From: Mycobacterium sp. ST-F2
GTDB lineage: Bacteria; Actinomycetota; Actinomycetes; Mycobacteriales; Mycobacteriaceae
Assembly: GCF_001905655.1 (NCBI RefSeq)
Contig: NZ_JMHT01000003.1
Span: 1-64,000, forward strand
Length of the DNA: 64,000 nucleotides
Direction of reading: 5' to 3'
Shown: piece by piece, positions 1-9,848 of the stretch
How positions within the stretch are numbered: the first letter of the stretch is position 1
Layout of the letters: the number at the start of each line of letters is the position of its first letter
The notes under the pieces: model-generated
What the model saw: only the letters and a program-made list of their open reading frames with translations
Database searches by the model: none
Told to the model about the DNA's origin: nothing
Translations under genes and position numbers: made by a program

Positions 1-1
1 G

Positions 2-1444
2 CCGACCTCGCCCACGCCGCCCGCCCCCGCGCCCCCCGCCATTCCGGGTATGCCCGGCACACCCCCGATGCCCGGTACGCCCGGGGGCATCGTGCCGGTG
101 CCCGGCGGACCCGTCGGTGTGCCGCCGTTGCTCGCCCCCGCGGAACCCGGCGCCCCGGTCAGTCCGCCGGCGCCCGCCCAGCCGCGGCCGTTCCCCGAAG
201 AGCCGACCCCGGCCCCCTCGGACACCTCGGCCACTCCGGCACCGCCGGCACCTGCCGCACCGGGCGCCCCCGCGGCTCCCGGCGCCCCGGCCCCGGGTGC
301 TCCGGCACCCGCGCCCGCACCGAGCGGTCCGAAGGCCGAACTCGCCCAGCGCATCGCCGACGAGAAGGCGCTGCGGCAGAGCACCCAGCCGCAGATTCAG
401 CTGCTGGCACTGCAGTTCCAGGCGACCCGTTGCGACCAGCAGGACGTGCTGGCCGGTAACGACGACCCGAACCTGCCGCTGGTGACCTGCTCCAAGGACC
501 ACAAAGAGGTCTACCTGCTGGACAAGTCGATCATCAGCGGTGACGAGATCAAGGACGCGTCGTCGGGCCTGAACCAGCAGCAGGGCGAGTACGTCGTCGA
601 CGTCACGTTCAAGGAGAAGGCCGCCGAGGTGTGGGCCGACTTCACCGCCAAGAACATCGGCACCCAGACCGCCTTCGTTCTCGACTCCCAGGTGGTCAGC
701 GCCCCGGCGATCCAGGAGGCGATCCCGGGCGGCCGCACGCAGATCACCGGTCACTTCAACGCCACCACGGCGAAAGACCTGGCCAACGTGCTCAAGTACG
801 GCTCGCTGCCGCTGTCGTTCGAGTCGTCCGAGGCGGAGACGGTGTCGGCAACCTTGGGCCTGACGTCGCTGCGGGCCGGACTGTGGGCCGGTCTGATCGG
901 TCTCGGTCTGGTGCTGCTCTACTCGCTGTTGTACTACCGCGTCCTCGGAGTGCTCACCGCACTGTCGCTGGTCGCATCGGGCGCCATGGTGTTCGCGATC
1001 CTGGTGCTCCTGGGCAGGTACATCAACTACACGCTGGACCTGGCCGGTATCGCGGGTCTGATCATCGGTATCGGTACGACCGCCGACTCGTTCGTGGTGT
1101 TCTTCGAACGCATCAAGGACGAGATCCGCGAGGGACGCAGTTTCCGCTCGGCGGTGCCACGTGGTTGGGCCCGCGCCCGCAAGACCATCGTCTCGGGTAA
1201 CGCGGTCACCTTCCTGGCCGCGCTGGTGCTGTACATCCTGGCCGTCGGTCAGGTGAAGGGCTTCGCGTTCACCCTGGGTCTGACCACGATCCTCGACATC
1301 GTGGTGGTGTTCCTGGTGACGTGGCCGCTGGTCTTCCTGGCGTCGAAGTCGGCGCGGATGGCCAAGCCTGCGTACAACGGTCTCGGCGCCGTGCAGCAGA
1401 TTGCGCGCGAGCGGCGAGCGGCCAGCCTGACGGGACAGGGGTAA
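2..1444 (+). CDS. secD: Protein translocase subunit SecD (5' end outside window)
   Basis: Membrane component of the Sec accessory complex SecDF, which uses the proton gradient to help pull preproteins through SecYEG. The reading frame is open to the left edge, so the N-terminus and first membrane segment are missing. What remains starts with a long Pro/Ala/Gly-rich linker (to about position 350), typical of mycobacterial SecD, followed by the rest of the periplasmic head and five membrane segments. The RND-type permease motif [17 protein letters not shown] is encoded near 1076-1126. secF follows after 7 nt, the standard secD-secF operon. Start not visible; identity secure from the permease domain and neighbours. 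Confidence 0.95.
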   Translation, partial: PTSPTPPAPAPPAIPGMPGTPPMPGTPGGIVPVPGGPVGVPPLLAPAEPGAPVSPPAPAQPRPFPEEPTPAPSDTSATPAPPAPAAPGAPAAPGAPAPGAPAPAPAPSGPKAELAQRIADEKALRQSTQPQIQLLALQFQATRCDQQDVLAGNDDPNLPLVTCSKDHKEVYLLDKSIISGDEIKDASSGLNQQQGEYVVDVTFKEKAAEVWADFTAKNIGTQTAFVLDSQVVSAPAIQEAIPGGRTQITGHFNATTAKDLANVLKYGSLPLSFESSEAETVSATLGLTSLRAGLWAGLIGLGLVLLYSLLYYRVLGVLTALSLVASGAMVFAILVLLGRYINYTLDLAGIAGLIIGIGTTADSFVVFFERIKDEIREGRSFRSAVPRGWARARKTIVSGNAVTFLAALVLYILAVGQVKGFAFTLGLTTILDIVVVFLVTWPLVFLASKSARMAKPAYNGLGAVQQIARERRAASLTGQG

Positions 1445-1451
1445 CACCGAC

Positions 1452-2696
1452 ATGTCGAAGCACTCAACTGACGACACCGACCTGGAGCTGACCGAATCGG
1501 CTGCGGCCGAAGAAGATTCGGCGGCCGAGGAGACTCGGGCCACCGCGCGGGAAAGCAACCTGCCGCACCACAGCTTCTTCGTCCGGCTGTACACCGGTAC
1601 CGGCGCCTTCGAGGTCATCGGCAAGCGCCGCATGTGGTATGCGATCAGCGCCGTGATCATGGTGGTGATGATCGCCAGCATCGGTATCCGTGGTTTCAAC
1701 TTCGGTATCGATTTCGAGGGCGGAACCAAGATCGCGATGCCGGTGGCGGGCGTGTCCGCCACCGCCACTCCGCAGGCTGTGGAGGACGTCTTCAACAAGG
1801 CCCTCGGCCATGCACCGGAGTCGGTGGTTCGCGTCGGTAACGGCGACTCGGCCACTCTGCAGATCCGTACGTCGACGCTGTCGACGGCGGACACCGAGAA
1901 GGTGCGCAACGCGCTGTTCGACGCATTCCAGCCGAAGGGCGACGACGGCAAGGCGTCCAAGGCCGCGATCAGCGACTCGGCGGTGTCGTCGACCTGGGGC
2001 GATCAGATCACCAAGAAGGCGCTCATCGCGCTGGTGGTGTTCATCGTCATCGTCTCGATCTACATCACGATCCGCTACGAGCGGTACATGGCGCTGGCGG
2101 CGCTGGCCTCGTTGGCTTTCGACCTGATCAGCACGGCGGGTGTGTACTCGCTCGTCGGGTTCGAGGTCACACCGGCCACCGTCATCGGCCTGCTCACCAT
2201 TCTGGGCTTCTCGCTGTACGACACGGTCATCGTGTTCGACAAGGTCGAGGAGAACACCCACGGCTTCGAGCACACCACCCGGCGGACCTTCGCCGAGCAG
2301 GCCAACCTCGCGGTCAACCAGACCTTCATGCGGTCCATCAACACCAGCCTCATCTCGGCGCTGCCGATCATCTCGCTGATGGTGGTCGCCGTGTGGCTGC
2401 TGGGTGTGGGCACCCTGAAGGATCTCGCCCTGGTGCAGCTCGTGGGCGTCATCGTCGGCACCTACTCGTCGATCTTCTTCGCCACCCCGCTGCTGGTGTC
2501 CATGCGTGAGCGCACCGACCTGGTGAAGAACCACACGCGCCGCGTGCTCAATCGCCGCAAGTCGTCGACCGAGCGTGGCTCGAGCGGTGACGAGGTGGCC
2601 GTCGGCGTCGTGGACGCACCGGAGAAGCCGGCGCCGGGGGCCAAGCCGTTGCGGCCCACCGGCAAGTCGTCGGGTAAGCGAAACAGCCGGGGCTAG
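1452..2696 (+). CDS. secF: Protein translocase subunit SecF
   Basis: Partner of SecD in the proton-driven Sec accessory complex. 414 residues: an acidic N-terminal tail of about 45 residues, a first membrane helix near residues 62-80, the conserved FGIDFEGGT-type segment just after it, a periplasmic domain to about residue 190, then five membrane helices. The permease motif LYDTVIVFDKVEEN lies near residues 253-266 (D in the helix is the expected proton-path residue). The C-terminal about 50 residues are hydrophilic and basic. ATG start 7 nt behind secD; the lipoprotein gene follows 6 nt later, so probably one transcript. Confidence 0.96.
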   Translation: MSKHSTDDTDLELTESAAAEEDSAAEETRATARESNLPHHSFFVRLYTGTGAFEVIGKRRMWYAISAVIMVVMIASIGIRGFNFGIDFEGGTKIAMPVAGVSATATPQAVEDVFNKALGHAPESVVRVGNGDSATLQIRTSTLSTADTEKVRNALFDAFQPKGDDGKASKAAISDSAVSSTWGDQITKKALIALVVFIVIVSIYITIRYERYMALAALASLAFDLISTAGVYSLVGFEVTPATVIGLLTILGFSLYDTVIVFDKVEENTHGFEHTTRRTFAEQANLAVNQTFMRSINTSLISALPIISLMVVAVWLLGVGTLKDLALVQLVGVIVGTYSSIFFATPLLVSMRERTDLVKNHTRRVLNRRKSSTERGSSGDEVAVGVVDAPEKPAPGAKPLRPTGKSSGKRNSRG

Positions 2697-2702
2697 CCCA
2701 CC

Positions 2703-4337
2703 ATGCCCGTGCGGTTCCGCGCGTCGGCCGTGATGTTGGTGGTCGGCGCGTGCATCTCCGGTTGCGACAGTTCGGCGGACGCCGTCGACTACATCGTCGA
2801 CGGCGCGCTGCCCACCTACAACACCGCGTCGGTCGTCGGCGCGGTTTCGGGTGCGCCGCAGGCGTTTTCGCGGGTGCAGACGGGCTTCAACTTCCGGGGG
2901 CCCGACGGGCAGGTGGTCGCCGACCGCGACTTCGGCACGGTGTCCGTTGTCGGCCGCGCACCGCTGATCCTCGACTACAAGATCAACGACAGTGCCGTGT
3001 ACTCCGACGGCAAGCCCGTCACCTGTGACGACATGGTGCTGGCCTGGGCCGCGCAGTCAGGGCTGTTCCCGGCGTTCGACGCCGCCAGCCGCGCCGGGTA
3101 CGTCGACGTGGCCGCTGTCGACTGCACACCGGGACAGAAGCGCGCTCGCGTCACTTTCGTTCGCGACCGCGACATCACCGACTACGGGCAGTTGTTCGCC
3201 GCGACGTCGATGCTGCCGGCCCACGTGTTGGACGATGCGCTCGGTCTGGGCGACGGCGGGGTCGCGAAGGCGCTCGAGACCGGCGATGGACCGACCATCG
3301 ACAAGGTCGCGCAGGCCTGGAACACCACCTGGGATCTGAAGCCTGACGCGGACCTCAAACGGTTCCCGTCGGCCGGTCCGTACAAGCTGGCGTCGGTGGC
3401 CAAGGACGGTTCGATCACCTTGGCGGCCAACGACAAATGGTGGGGCGCCAAGCCGGTGATCGGCAAGATCACGGTGTCGCCGCGAGGTGCCGACCTGGCG
3501 AGCCGGATCAAATCGGGCAAGGTCGAGATCGTCGATGTTGCCGCCGGGGTGATCGGCAAGGACGACGTTCCGTCGAGCTACGTGCGCAAGGACGGGCCGT
3601 CCGACGACATCCAGCAGCTGATCTTCTCGGCCCAGGGCGCGCTGGCCGATCCCGCTGCGCGCCGTGCCGTCGCCCTCTGCACGCCACGGGACGCCATCGC
3701 GGCCGCTGTCGGGGTTCCGGTCAGCAATGCCCGGCTGAACACCGCGTCGGACGATTCTCTGTCCGTAGCCGAAAACGTCGATGCGAGTGGGCAATTCGCT
3801 GCCGCCGATGTGGACGGTGCGCGCGCCGCGGTGGGCGGTCAGCCGCTGACGGTGCGGATGGGCTATCACGGCCCGGATTCCCGGCTGGCATCGGTGGTGG
3901 CTGCGATCACCAAATCGTGTGCGGCTGCGGGCATCACCGTGCAGGAGGTGGCGTCATCGACGGTGGGTGCGCAAAGCTTGCGGGCCAACGACATCGACGT
4001 GCTGCTGTCCGGTGTCGGGGGAGCGGCGGGCAGTGGGTCCAGCGGCTCGTCGGTGGTGGATTCCTATGCCCTGCACAGCGGGGACGGCAACGACCTGTCG
4101 GGTTATGCCAACGAGCGCGTCGACGGCGTCATCGCCGCCCTGGCGGTGACCACCGATCCCAAGGAGCAGGCGCGTCTGCTCGGCGAAGGTGCGACGGTGC
4201 TGTGGGGTGACATGCCGACGCTGCCGCTGTACCGCCAGCAGCGGACACTGTTGGTGACGAACGACATGACGTTGGTGAGCGCCAATCCCACCCGATGGGG
4301 TGCCGGCTGGAACATGGACCGTTGGGGAAGCAAATGA
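2703..4337 (+). CDS. Lipoprotein, family 5 (oligopeptide-type) solute-binding protein
   Basis: 544 residues. The N-terminus is a lipoprotein signal: a hydrophobic stretch followed by VVGAC (Cys17) and ISGC (Cys21), either of which could be the lipidated Cys. The rest resembles the ABC-transporter extracellular solute-binding protein family 5 (peptide/nickel/oligopeptide type), with a [13 protein letters not shown] segment and a GPYKL motif typical of that fold. No permease or ATPase genes lie nearby, so the transport partner is unknown. It holds the position of Rv2585c between secF and apt in M. tuberculosis, and its stop overlaps the apt start by 4 nt (ATGA). Substrate cannot be inferred. 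Confidence 0.88.
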   Translation: MPVRFRASAVMLVVGACISGCDSSADAVDYIVDGALPTYNTASVVGAVSGAPQAFSRVQTGFNFRGPDGQVVADRDFGTVSVVGRAPLILDYKINDSAVYSDGKPVTCDDMVLAWAAQSGLFPAFDAASRAGYVDVAAVDCTPGQKRARVTFVRDRDITDYGQLFAATSMLPAHVLDDALGLGDGGVAKALETGDGPTIDKVAQAWNTTWDLKPDADLKRFPSAGPYKLASVAKDGSITLAANDKWWGAKPVIGKITVSPRGADLASRIKSGKVEIVDVAAGVIGKDDVPSSYVRKDGPSDDIQQLIFSAQGALADPAARRAVALCTPRDAIAAAVGVPVSNARLNTASDDSLSVAENVDASGQFAAADVDGARAAVGGQPLTVRMGYHGPDSRLASVVAAITKSCAAAGITVQEVASSTVGAQSLRANDIDVLLSGVGGAAGSGSSGSSVVDSYALHSGDGNDLSGYANERVDGVIAALAVTTDPKEQARLLGEGATVLWGDMPTLPLYRQQRTLLVTNDMTLVSANPTRWGAGWNMDRWGSK

Positions 4338-4858
4338 GTGACCTGAATGCCCTCTTCTCCGAACTCGTCCGTGAGGTGCCGGACTTCCCGGAGCCCGGTA
4401 TCCAGTTCAAGGATCTGACGCCGCTGCTCGCCGACGGCCGCGGCCTGGCGGCTGTGACGGCCGCGCTGGCCGAGGTGGCCGACGGCGCGGACCTGGTCGC
4501 CGGCATCGACGCCCGCGGCTTCCTGTTGGGTGCCGCGGTCGCGACCCGCCTGGGCACGGGTGTCCTCGCGGTCCGCAAGGGCGGCAAGCTGCCGCCGCCG
4601 GTACACAGCCAGGCGTATGCGCTGGAGTATGGCACCGCCACGCTGGAGATTCCCGCCGACGGGATCGATCTGACCGGCCGGCGCGTTGTCGTGATAGACG
4701 ACGTGCTCGCCACCGGCGGCACGGTCGCCGCGACGGTCCGTCTGCTGCAGACCGCCGGTGCGACGGTGACCGCGGCGGCGGTCGTGTTGGAGCTGAACGG
4801 TCTCGGTGGACGCGCTGTGCTGGAACCGCTACAGGTCACCAGCCTGTACGTGGTCTGA
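4334..4858 (+). CDS. apt: Adenine phosphoribosyltransferase
   Basis: Salvages adenine to AMP using PRPP, in the cytoplasm. 174 residues, normal for the family. The PRPP-binding motif [13 protein letters not shown] lies at about residues 119-131, and the N-terminal [18 protein letters not shown] segment is characteristic of Apt. Start chosen at the ATG of an ATGA overlap with the preceding lipoprotein gene; an upstream in-frame ATG at 4295 lies inside that gene and would add 13 unconserved residues. relA follows 44 nt downstream, the standard mycobacterial order, linking purine salvage with nucleotide alarmone metabolism. Confidence 0.96.
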   Translation: MSDLNALFSELVREVPDFPEPGIQFKDLTPLLADGRGLAAVTAALAEVADGADLVAGIDARGFLLGAAVATRLGTGVLAVRKGGKLPPPVHSQAYALEYGTATLEIPADGIDLTGRRVVVIDDVLATGGTVAATVRLLQTAGATVTAAAVVLELNGLGGRAVLEPLQVTSLYVV

Positions 4859-4902
4859 GGGGCTATTCTCGACAAACCAGGTGTTGTAGGAGGTGTGCGG
4901 CG

Positions 4903-7224
4903 TTGGCTGACGACAAGGTGACACAGGTCCAGTCGGCGCCGCCCGAGCCGACGGTGTCCGGCACCGTCAGCGCATCGCGCCGGGTCCGCGCCCGGCTGGC
5001 CCGCCGGATGACCGCGCAGCGCAGCCTGGTCAACCCCGTCCTCGAGCCGTTGGTCGCGGTCCATCGGGAGTACTACCCGAAGGCCGACCTGGCGATCCTG
5101 CAGCGCGCCTACGAGATCGCCGAGGAACGGCACGCGCCACAGCTGCGCAAGTCCGGTGACCCGTACATCACCCATCCGCTGGCCGTGGCCAACATTCTCG
5201 CCGAGCTCGGCATGGACACCACGACGCTGGTTGCCGCATTGCTGCACGACACCGTCGAGGACACCGGCTACACGCTCGAGGCGCTCACCGCCGAGTTCGG
5301 CACCGAGGTCGGCCATCTGGTCGACGGCGTCACCAAACTGGACAAGGTGGTGCTCGGTTCGGCCGCCGAGGCCGAGACCATCCGCAAGATGATCATCGCC
5401 ATGGCCCGCGATCCCCGCGTGCTGGTGATCAAGGTCGCCGACCGGTTGCACAACATGCGCACCATGCGGTTCCTGCCGCCGGAGAAGCAGGCCCGCAAGG
5501 CCCGCGAGACGCTGGAAGTCATTGCGCCGCTTGCCCATCGGCTCGGTATGGCGACCGTCAAGTGGGAGCTGGAGGATCTGTCGTTCGCGATCCTGCATCC
5601 CAAGCGGTACGAGGAGATCGTCCGGCTGGTCGCCGACCGCGCGCCATCGCGCGATACCTATCTGGCCAAGGTGCGTGCCGAGATCGCCAATTCATTGCAG
5701 GCCATGAAGATCAACGCGACGGTCGAGGGGCGGCCCAAGCACTACTGGTCCATCTACCAGAAGATGATCGTCAAGGGCCGCGACTTCGACGACATCCACG
5801 ACCTGGTCGGTGTCCGCATCCTGTGCGACGAGATCCGGGATTGTTACGCCGCCGTCGGCGTCGTGCACTCGCTGTGGCAGCCGATGGCGGGCCGGTTCAA
5901 GGACTACATCGCCCAGCCGCGGTTCGGCGTCTACCAGTCGCTGCACACCACGGTCGTCGGCCCGGAGGGCAAGCCGCTGGAGGTGCAGATCCGCACCATC
6001 GACATGCACCGCACCGCCGAGTACGGCATCGCCGCGCACTGGCGGTACAAGGAAGCCAAGGGCCGCAACGGTTTACCCGCGGGCGGGCACGCCACCGAGA
6101 TCGACGACATGGCGTGGATGCGCCAGCTGCTCGACTGGCAGCGTGAGGCCGCGGACCCGGGTGAGTTCCTGGAGTCGCTGCGTTACGACCTTGCTGTGCA
6201 GGAGATCTTCGTGTTCACCCCGAAGGGGGACGTGATCACGCTGCCGGCCGGCTCCACGCCCGTCGACTTCGCGTACGCCGTCCACACCGAGGTCGGGCAC
6301 CGGTGCATCGGCGCCCGGGTCAACGGCCGGCTGGTGGCGCTCGAGCGCAAGCTCGAAAACGGTGAAGTGGTCGAGGTTTTCACCTCCAAGGCGCAGAACG
6401 CCGGACCGTCGCGCGACTGGCAGACGTTCGTGGTGTCGCCACGCGCGAAGGCCAAGATCCGGCAGTGGTTCGCCAAGGAACGGCGCGAGGAGGCACTCGA
6501 GACCGGCAAGGACGCCATCGCCCGCGAGGTGCGCCGCGGCGGAATGCCGTTGCAGCGGTTGATGAACGCCGAACTGATGGCCGCGCTTGCGCGGGAACTG
6601 CGCTACGCCGATGTGTCGGCGCTGTACACCGCTGTCGGTGAGGGACATGTCTCCGCCCGGCACGTCGTGCAGCGGCTGGTGGCCACGCTCGGTGGTGACG
6701 ACGAAGCCGCCGACGAGATCGCCGAACGGTCGACGCCGGCCACCATGCCGGTCCGCCGCCGAACGAATGACGATGTCGGCGTGGCGGTTCCGGGTGCACC
6801 CGGGGTGCTGTGCAAACTGGCCAAGTGCTGCACGCCGGTGCCCGGCGACAACATCATGGGATTCGTCACGCGCGGTGGTGGGGTCAGTGTGCACCGGACC
6901 GACTGCACCAACGCGGCGTCGCTGCAGCAGCAGGCCGAGCGCATCATCGACGTGAAGTGGGCGCCGTCGCCGTCGTCGGTGTTCCTGGTGGCCATCCAGG
7001 TCGAGGCGCTGGACCGGCACCGGCTGCTGTCCGACGTCACCCGCGTGCTGGCCGACGAGAAGGTGAACATCCTGTCGGCGTCGGTCACCACGTCCAACGA
7101 TCGAGTTGCGATCAGCCGCTTCACTTTTGAGATGGGTGACCCGAAGCACCTCGGTCACGTGCTGAACGTGGTGCGCAACGTCGAGGGCGTGTACGACGTG
7201 TATCGCGTGACGTCCGCCGCCTGA
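4903..7224 (+). CDS. relA: Bifunctional (p)ppGpp synthetase/hydrolase (RSH family)
   Basis: Makes and degrades (p)ppGpp, the stringent-response alarmone, at the ribosome. 773 residues with the full RSH layout: HD hydrolase domain (ALLHDTVED near residue 113), synthetase domain with RFKDYI near 330, TGS domain from about 435 ([19 protein letters not shown]), a Cys-rich segment [12 protein letters not shown] near 640, and a C-terminal ACT/RRM domain from about 695. Start is TTG at 4903, decided by AGGAGG at 4888-4893 with 9 nt spacing and the MADDK N-terminus. Both catalytic domains look intact, as expected for the single long mycobacterial Rel. Confidence 0.96.
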   Translation: MADDKVTQVQSAPPEPTVSGTVSASRRVRARLARRMTAQRSLVNPVLEPLVAVHREYYPKADLAILQRAYEIAEERHAPQLRKSGDPYITHPLAVANILAELGMDTTTLVAALLHDTVEDTGYTLEALTAEFGTEVGHLVDGVTKLDKVVLGSAAEAETIRKMIIAMARDPRVLVIKVADRLHNMRTMRFLPPEKQARKARETLEVIAPLAHRLGMATVKWELEDLSFAILHPKRYEEIVRLVADRAPSRDTYLAKVRAEIANSLQAMKINATVEGRPKHYWSIYQKMIVKGRDFDDIHDLVGVRILCDEIRDCYAAVGVVHSLWQPMAGRFKDYIAQPRFGVYQSLHTTVVGPEGKPLEVQIRTIDMHRTAEYGIAAHWRYKEAKGRNGLPAGGHATEIDDMAWMRQLLDWQREAADPGEFLESLRYDLAVQEIFVFTPKGDVITLPAGSTPVDFAYAVHTEVGHRCIGARVNGRLVALERKLENGEVVEVFTSKAQNAGPSRDWQTFVVSPRAKAKIRQWFAKERREEALETGKDAIAREVRRGGMPLQRLMNAELMAALARELRYADVSALYTAVGEGHVSARHVVQRLVATLGGDDEAADEIAERSTPATMPVRRRTNDDVGVAVPGAPGVLCKLAKCCTPVPGDNIMGFVTRGGGVSVHRTDCTNAASLQQQAERIIDVKWAPSPSSVFLVAIQVEALDRHRLLSDVTRVLADEKVNILSASVTTSNDRVAISRFTFEMGDPKHLGHVLNVVRNVEGVYDVYRVTSAA

Positions 7225-7226
7225 GT

Positions 7227-8051
7227 TCAGCCCTTGGGCAGCATCGCCAGCTGGCGGCTCTGCACCACGACTTCGCCGGTGGAGTCGAGGATGACGTGGT
7301 CCTCCTCGAACCACGTCTGGCCGACCACGGTCGAGCTGGCCTGCACCCGCAGCCAGCCCGGCGCCGGCCGCCGGCGCACATAGGTGGTGAGCTGCACGGT
7401 GGGAGTCCAGCCGAAGTGACCCTGGTTCATGGTGACCGGGGGAGTGATGTCGCCCGCCATCAATGCGAACAGCAGTGCGGTGTTCGGGTTGGCTTCGTCA
7501 TCGGCGAAGGGTCGCAACCACATTCGGTTGACGGGGTCGCCCTCCTCGCCGGACAGGAACGGTGTCGCCGCATCGAGCAGAAATTCACAGCCTTGCGCCA
7601 CGTGGACCAGCTCACCGACCGAGTGACCCGCGGTGACGGGCACGGCATCAGCCGGCGGCTCGACGGGCAGGTAGGACATTCCGAGCGATTCCTGGTGGCG
7701 TGGCGGCTTGGCGTCGAGCGGTCCGAGGGTCACCGCGCAGCTGACGGCCGCGCGCCCGTTCTGTGACAGCTGGACGTCCACCAGCGCCACCTGACGCCCG
7801 TGCTTGCGCACCGTGGTGGTCAGCTGCACCTCACCGGGATCGGGGGCGTTCAGGTAGTTGGCGCTCACAGCGACCGGCAGCAGCTCGGATTCTGCACCGA
7901 CGGCCTGCTGCGCGGCCGCGGCGCATACCGCCATCATGCAGCCACCGTGCACCTTGGGGCCGATGGTCCACACCGGATCGATGGTGGCGTTGAACGTGCC
8001 ATCGCCCACCGCGGTGACGGTGGTGAGATCGGTGAACGGGTGTGCAGTCAT
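7227..8051 (-). CDS. Acyl-CoA thioesterase-like hotdog protein
   Basis: 274 residues resembling the thioesterase-like superfamily (TesB-type double hotdog). An early GPKVHGGCMMA segment (about residues 28-38) fits the HGG turn of the first hotdog, and the second half repeats the fold. Likely hydrolyses an acyl-CoA, substrate unknown. Ends 2 nt from the relA stop (convergent). Start taken at ATG 8051 with a weak GAGAG upstream; GTG 8063 is the alternative and overlaps the stop of the upstream HxlR gene by one base (TAGTG), so the two genes are translationally coupled either way. Confidence 0.75.
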   Translation of the reverse strand: MTAHPFTDLTTVTAVGDGTFNATIDPVWTIGPKVHGGCMMAVCAAAAQQAVGAESELLPVAVSANYLNAPDPGEVQLTTTVRKHGRQVALVDVQLSQNGRAAVSCAVTLGPLDAKPPRHQESLGMSYLPVEPPADAVPVTAGHSVGELVHVAQGCEFLLDAATPFLSGEEGDPVNRMWLRPFADDEANPNTALLFALMAGDITPPVTMNQGHFGWTPTVQLTTYVRRRPAPGWLRVQASSTVVGQTWFEEDHVILDSTGEVVVQSRQLAMLPKG

Positions 8052-8062
8052 GTCATCTCTCA

Positions 8063-8533
8063 CTATCGGTTCAGCCGGATCTCGATGTCACCTGCGGAAA
8101 CGGTGGCGGCATTTGGATCGTCGGTGACGATCACGCCAACCCGATTACCGGACTCCCGGTCGACGAAACACAGCGGACCCCGGCCGCCTTTCTGCAGGTG
8201 TTTGTCGCCCCACTGGCTCATCGCGAGGTATACCGGCAGCAGATCTTCACCTGCCTCGGTCAGCCGGTACTCGTCCCGGACGCGTTTGCCGGGTTCCTGA
8301 TAGGGCACCCGGACCATCAGGCCGGCGGCCTCGAGTTGCTTGAGGGCACGGGATACCGCGGGTGCCGACGTCCCGATCCGCTCGACGAAGTCCTCGAATC
8401 GCGTTGTGCCGAAGAGGCTTTCCCGGACGGCGAGGAATACCGTCTTGGTGCTGAGCAGGTCCAGCAGCTTGGCCACCGAGCAGCCGTCGCTGATCGACCA
8501 CTGGCGGTCGCGCAGTCTTTCCTCGAACTCCAT
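8063..8533 (-). CDS. HxlR-family transcriptional regulator
   Basis: 156 residues. An N-terminal winged helix of the HxlR type: GCSVAKLLDLLSTKTVFLAVRESLFGTTRFEDF, where the Cys at residue 18 is in the usual place, followed by the recognition helix and wing (residues about 50-95). The C-terminal 50 residues form an extension beyond the usual HxlR core. ATG 8533 was chosen because AGAGGG lies just upstream; GTG 8536 is too close to it. Divergent from an SDR gene, with GTAACG-type inverted repeats in the gap, so it probably controls that SDR and its own thioesterase partner. Inducer unknown. Confidence 0.85.
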   Translation of the reverse strand: MEFEERLRDRQWSISDGCSVAKLLDLLSTKTVFLAVRESLFGTTRFEDFVERIGTSAPAVSRALKQLEAAGLMVRVPYQEPGKRVRDEYRLTEAGEDLLPVYLAMSQWGDKHLQKGGRGPLCFVDRESGNRVGVIVTDDPNAATVSAGDIEIRLNR

Positions 8534-8557
8534 CACACCCTCTTTTGGATAATGCTT

Positions 8558-8603
8558 GCGTTACTCAGGTATCCGTGGTTCCATCTTAGTAACGACATCG
8601 TTA
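8558..8603. promoter_or_regulatory. Candidate HxlR operator in divergent gap
   Basis: The 94-bp gap between the HxlR gene and the SDR gene holds three related half-sites: CGTTACT (8558-8564), its exact reverse complement AGTAACG (8588-8594), and CGTTATT (8599-8605). The last two form the near-perfect palindrome TAACGA-CA-TCGTTA at 8590-8603. Position between divergent genes and the repeated half-site suggest the binding site of the adjacent regulator; this is inference. Confidence 0.5.
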
Positions 8604-8627
8604 TTCAGCAAGGGAGCGTGGTTTCAG

Positions 8628-9329
8628 ATGGTTGCAGTGGCAGGCAAGGTGGTCGTGGTGACCGGCGGACGACGCGGCCTCGGCGCCGCACTCGTCGACG
8701 AGCTGCTGGCCAGGGGAGCGCGCAAAGTCTACTCGACGGGCCGGTCGTCGTTCACCGACGAACGCCCGGAAGTGGTTCCGGTCGAGCTCGAAGTACGGTC
8801 GGAGGCATCGGTTTCCGCGTTCGCCGAGGTCGCGTCGGACGCCGAGATCGTCTTCAACAACGCGGGCATTCTGCTGCCCGGCTCATTGCTGACCGGCGGC
8901 TTCGATGACATCGAAGCAACCTTCGACATCAACGTGTTCGGGCCGCTGCGCGTGGCTCGGGCCTTCGCCCCGATCCTCGCGGCCAACGGCGGCGGCGCCC
9001 TGGTCAACATGCATTCGGTGCTGTCGTGGGTGGCCGGTAGCGCCGCGTATGGCGCGTCGAAGGCGGCGATCTGGTCGGTCACCAACTCGCTGCGCGGCGA
9101 GCTCGCCGCGCAGGGCACGCAGGTGGTCGGTGTGCATGCCGGGCTGATCGAGACCGACATGGTCGCGGACATCCCCGGACCCAAGACCACCGCTGTGGAC
9201 ATCGCGACCCGCATCATCGACGGCCTCGAATCCGGCGCCGTCGAGGTTCTGGCCGACGAGGTGTCGGTCGGTGTGAAATCCGCCTTGTCCGGTCCGGTGG
9301 AGAACCTGACCTTCGCGATGGCGGTCTGA
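8628..9329 (+). CDS. SDR family oxidoreductase
   Basis: 233 residues, classical short-chain dehydrogenase. Cofactor motif TGGRRGLGA near residues 13-21, NNAG near 79, and the catalytic YGASK near 140 with the Ser about 13 residues before it. Start set at ATG 8628 because the glycine-rich strand then begins at the usual distance and AGGGAG lies at 8611-8616; the longer frame from 8556 would run through the putative operator. Divergent from the HxlR gene and followed after 6 nt by a tautomerase, so the pair is probably co-transcribed. Substrate unknown. Confidence 0.87.
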   Translation: MVAVAGKVVVVTGGRRGLGAALVDELLARGARKVYSTGRSSFTDERPEVVPVELEVRSEASVSAFAEVASDAEIVFNNAGILLPGSLLTGGFDDIEATFDINVFGPLRVARAFAPILAANGGGALVNMHSVLSWVAGSAAYGASKAAIWSVTNSLRGELAAQGTQVVGVHAGLIETDMVADIPGPKTTAVDIATRIIDGLESGAVEVLADEVSVGVKSALSGPVENLTFAMAV

Positions 9330-9335
9330 AAAACG

Positions 9336-9761
9336 ATGCCGCTGTGGACCATTCACCACACACCGGACTTCTTCACGGCCGAGGACAAGCGCACGCTGGC
9401 GTCGCGCATCACCGATCACTACGAGAAGGCCGGTTTGCCGCGGTTCTATGTCGTCGTCATCTTCAACGAAACCCGTTCGGACGACCTGTATGTCGGCGGC
9501 GAGCCGACCCCCGTCGGGCTGCGGGTCGTCATCGACCACATCGCCCGCCATGCCGCGGACAAGGACAGCCGTAACCGGATCGCCCACTGGATCAAGTCGA
9601 TCCTCAGCCCATACCTGGAACGCCACGACAACCCGCACTGGGAGTTCCATGTCGACGAGACCAGTGAGGACCTCTGGATGATCAACGGATTGATCCCACC
9701 ACCGATGGGCTCCGATGCTGAAAAGCGTTGGGTAGCAGAGAATGCGGTGTCAGTGTACTGA
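9336..9761 (+). CDS. Tautomerase-superfamily protein (Pro2)
   Basis: 141 residues, beginning M-P-L-W, so the N-terminal proline after Met removal is available as the catalytic base of the tautomerase/cis-chloroacrylate dehalogenase superfamily. Length and the HTPDFFTAEDK start fit the longer fungal/actinobacterial type rather than the 62-residue 4-OT type. Sits 6 nt behind the SDR gene in the same likely operon under HxlR control. The reaction cannot be deduced. Its stop (9759-9761) is followed in the same frame by the decayed front end of the YhcG-type gene. Confidence 0.8.
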   Translation: MPLWTIHHTPDFFTAEDKRTLASRITDHYEKAGLPRFYVVVIFNETRSDDLYVGGEPTPVGLRVVIDHIARHAADKDSRNRIAHWIKSILSPYLERHDNPHWEFHVDETSEDLWMINGLIPPPMGSDAEKRWVAENAVSVY

Positions 9762-9848
9762 CGATGTCGGTGGTGCCTGGACCGACAGAGTGCCGAAGGC
9801 TGGGGTGCTCGCGTCATAGACCGACTGTCTGCAGATCTCCGCGAGCGG

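Noticed and set aside
4129..5598. 489-codon open frame antisense to apt/relA
   Set aside because: Covers two certain genes on the other strand; Arg/His-rich nonsense product.
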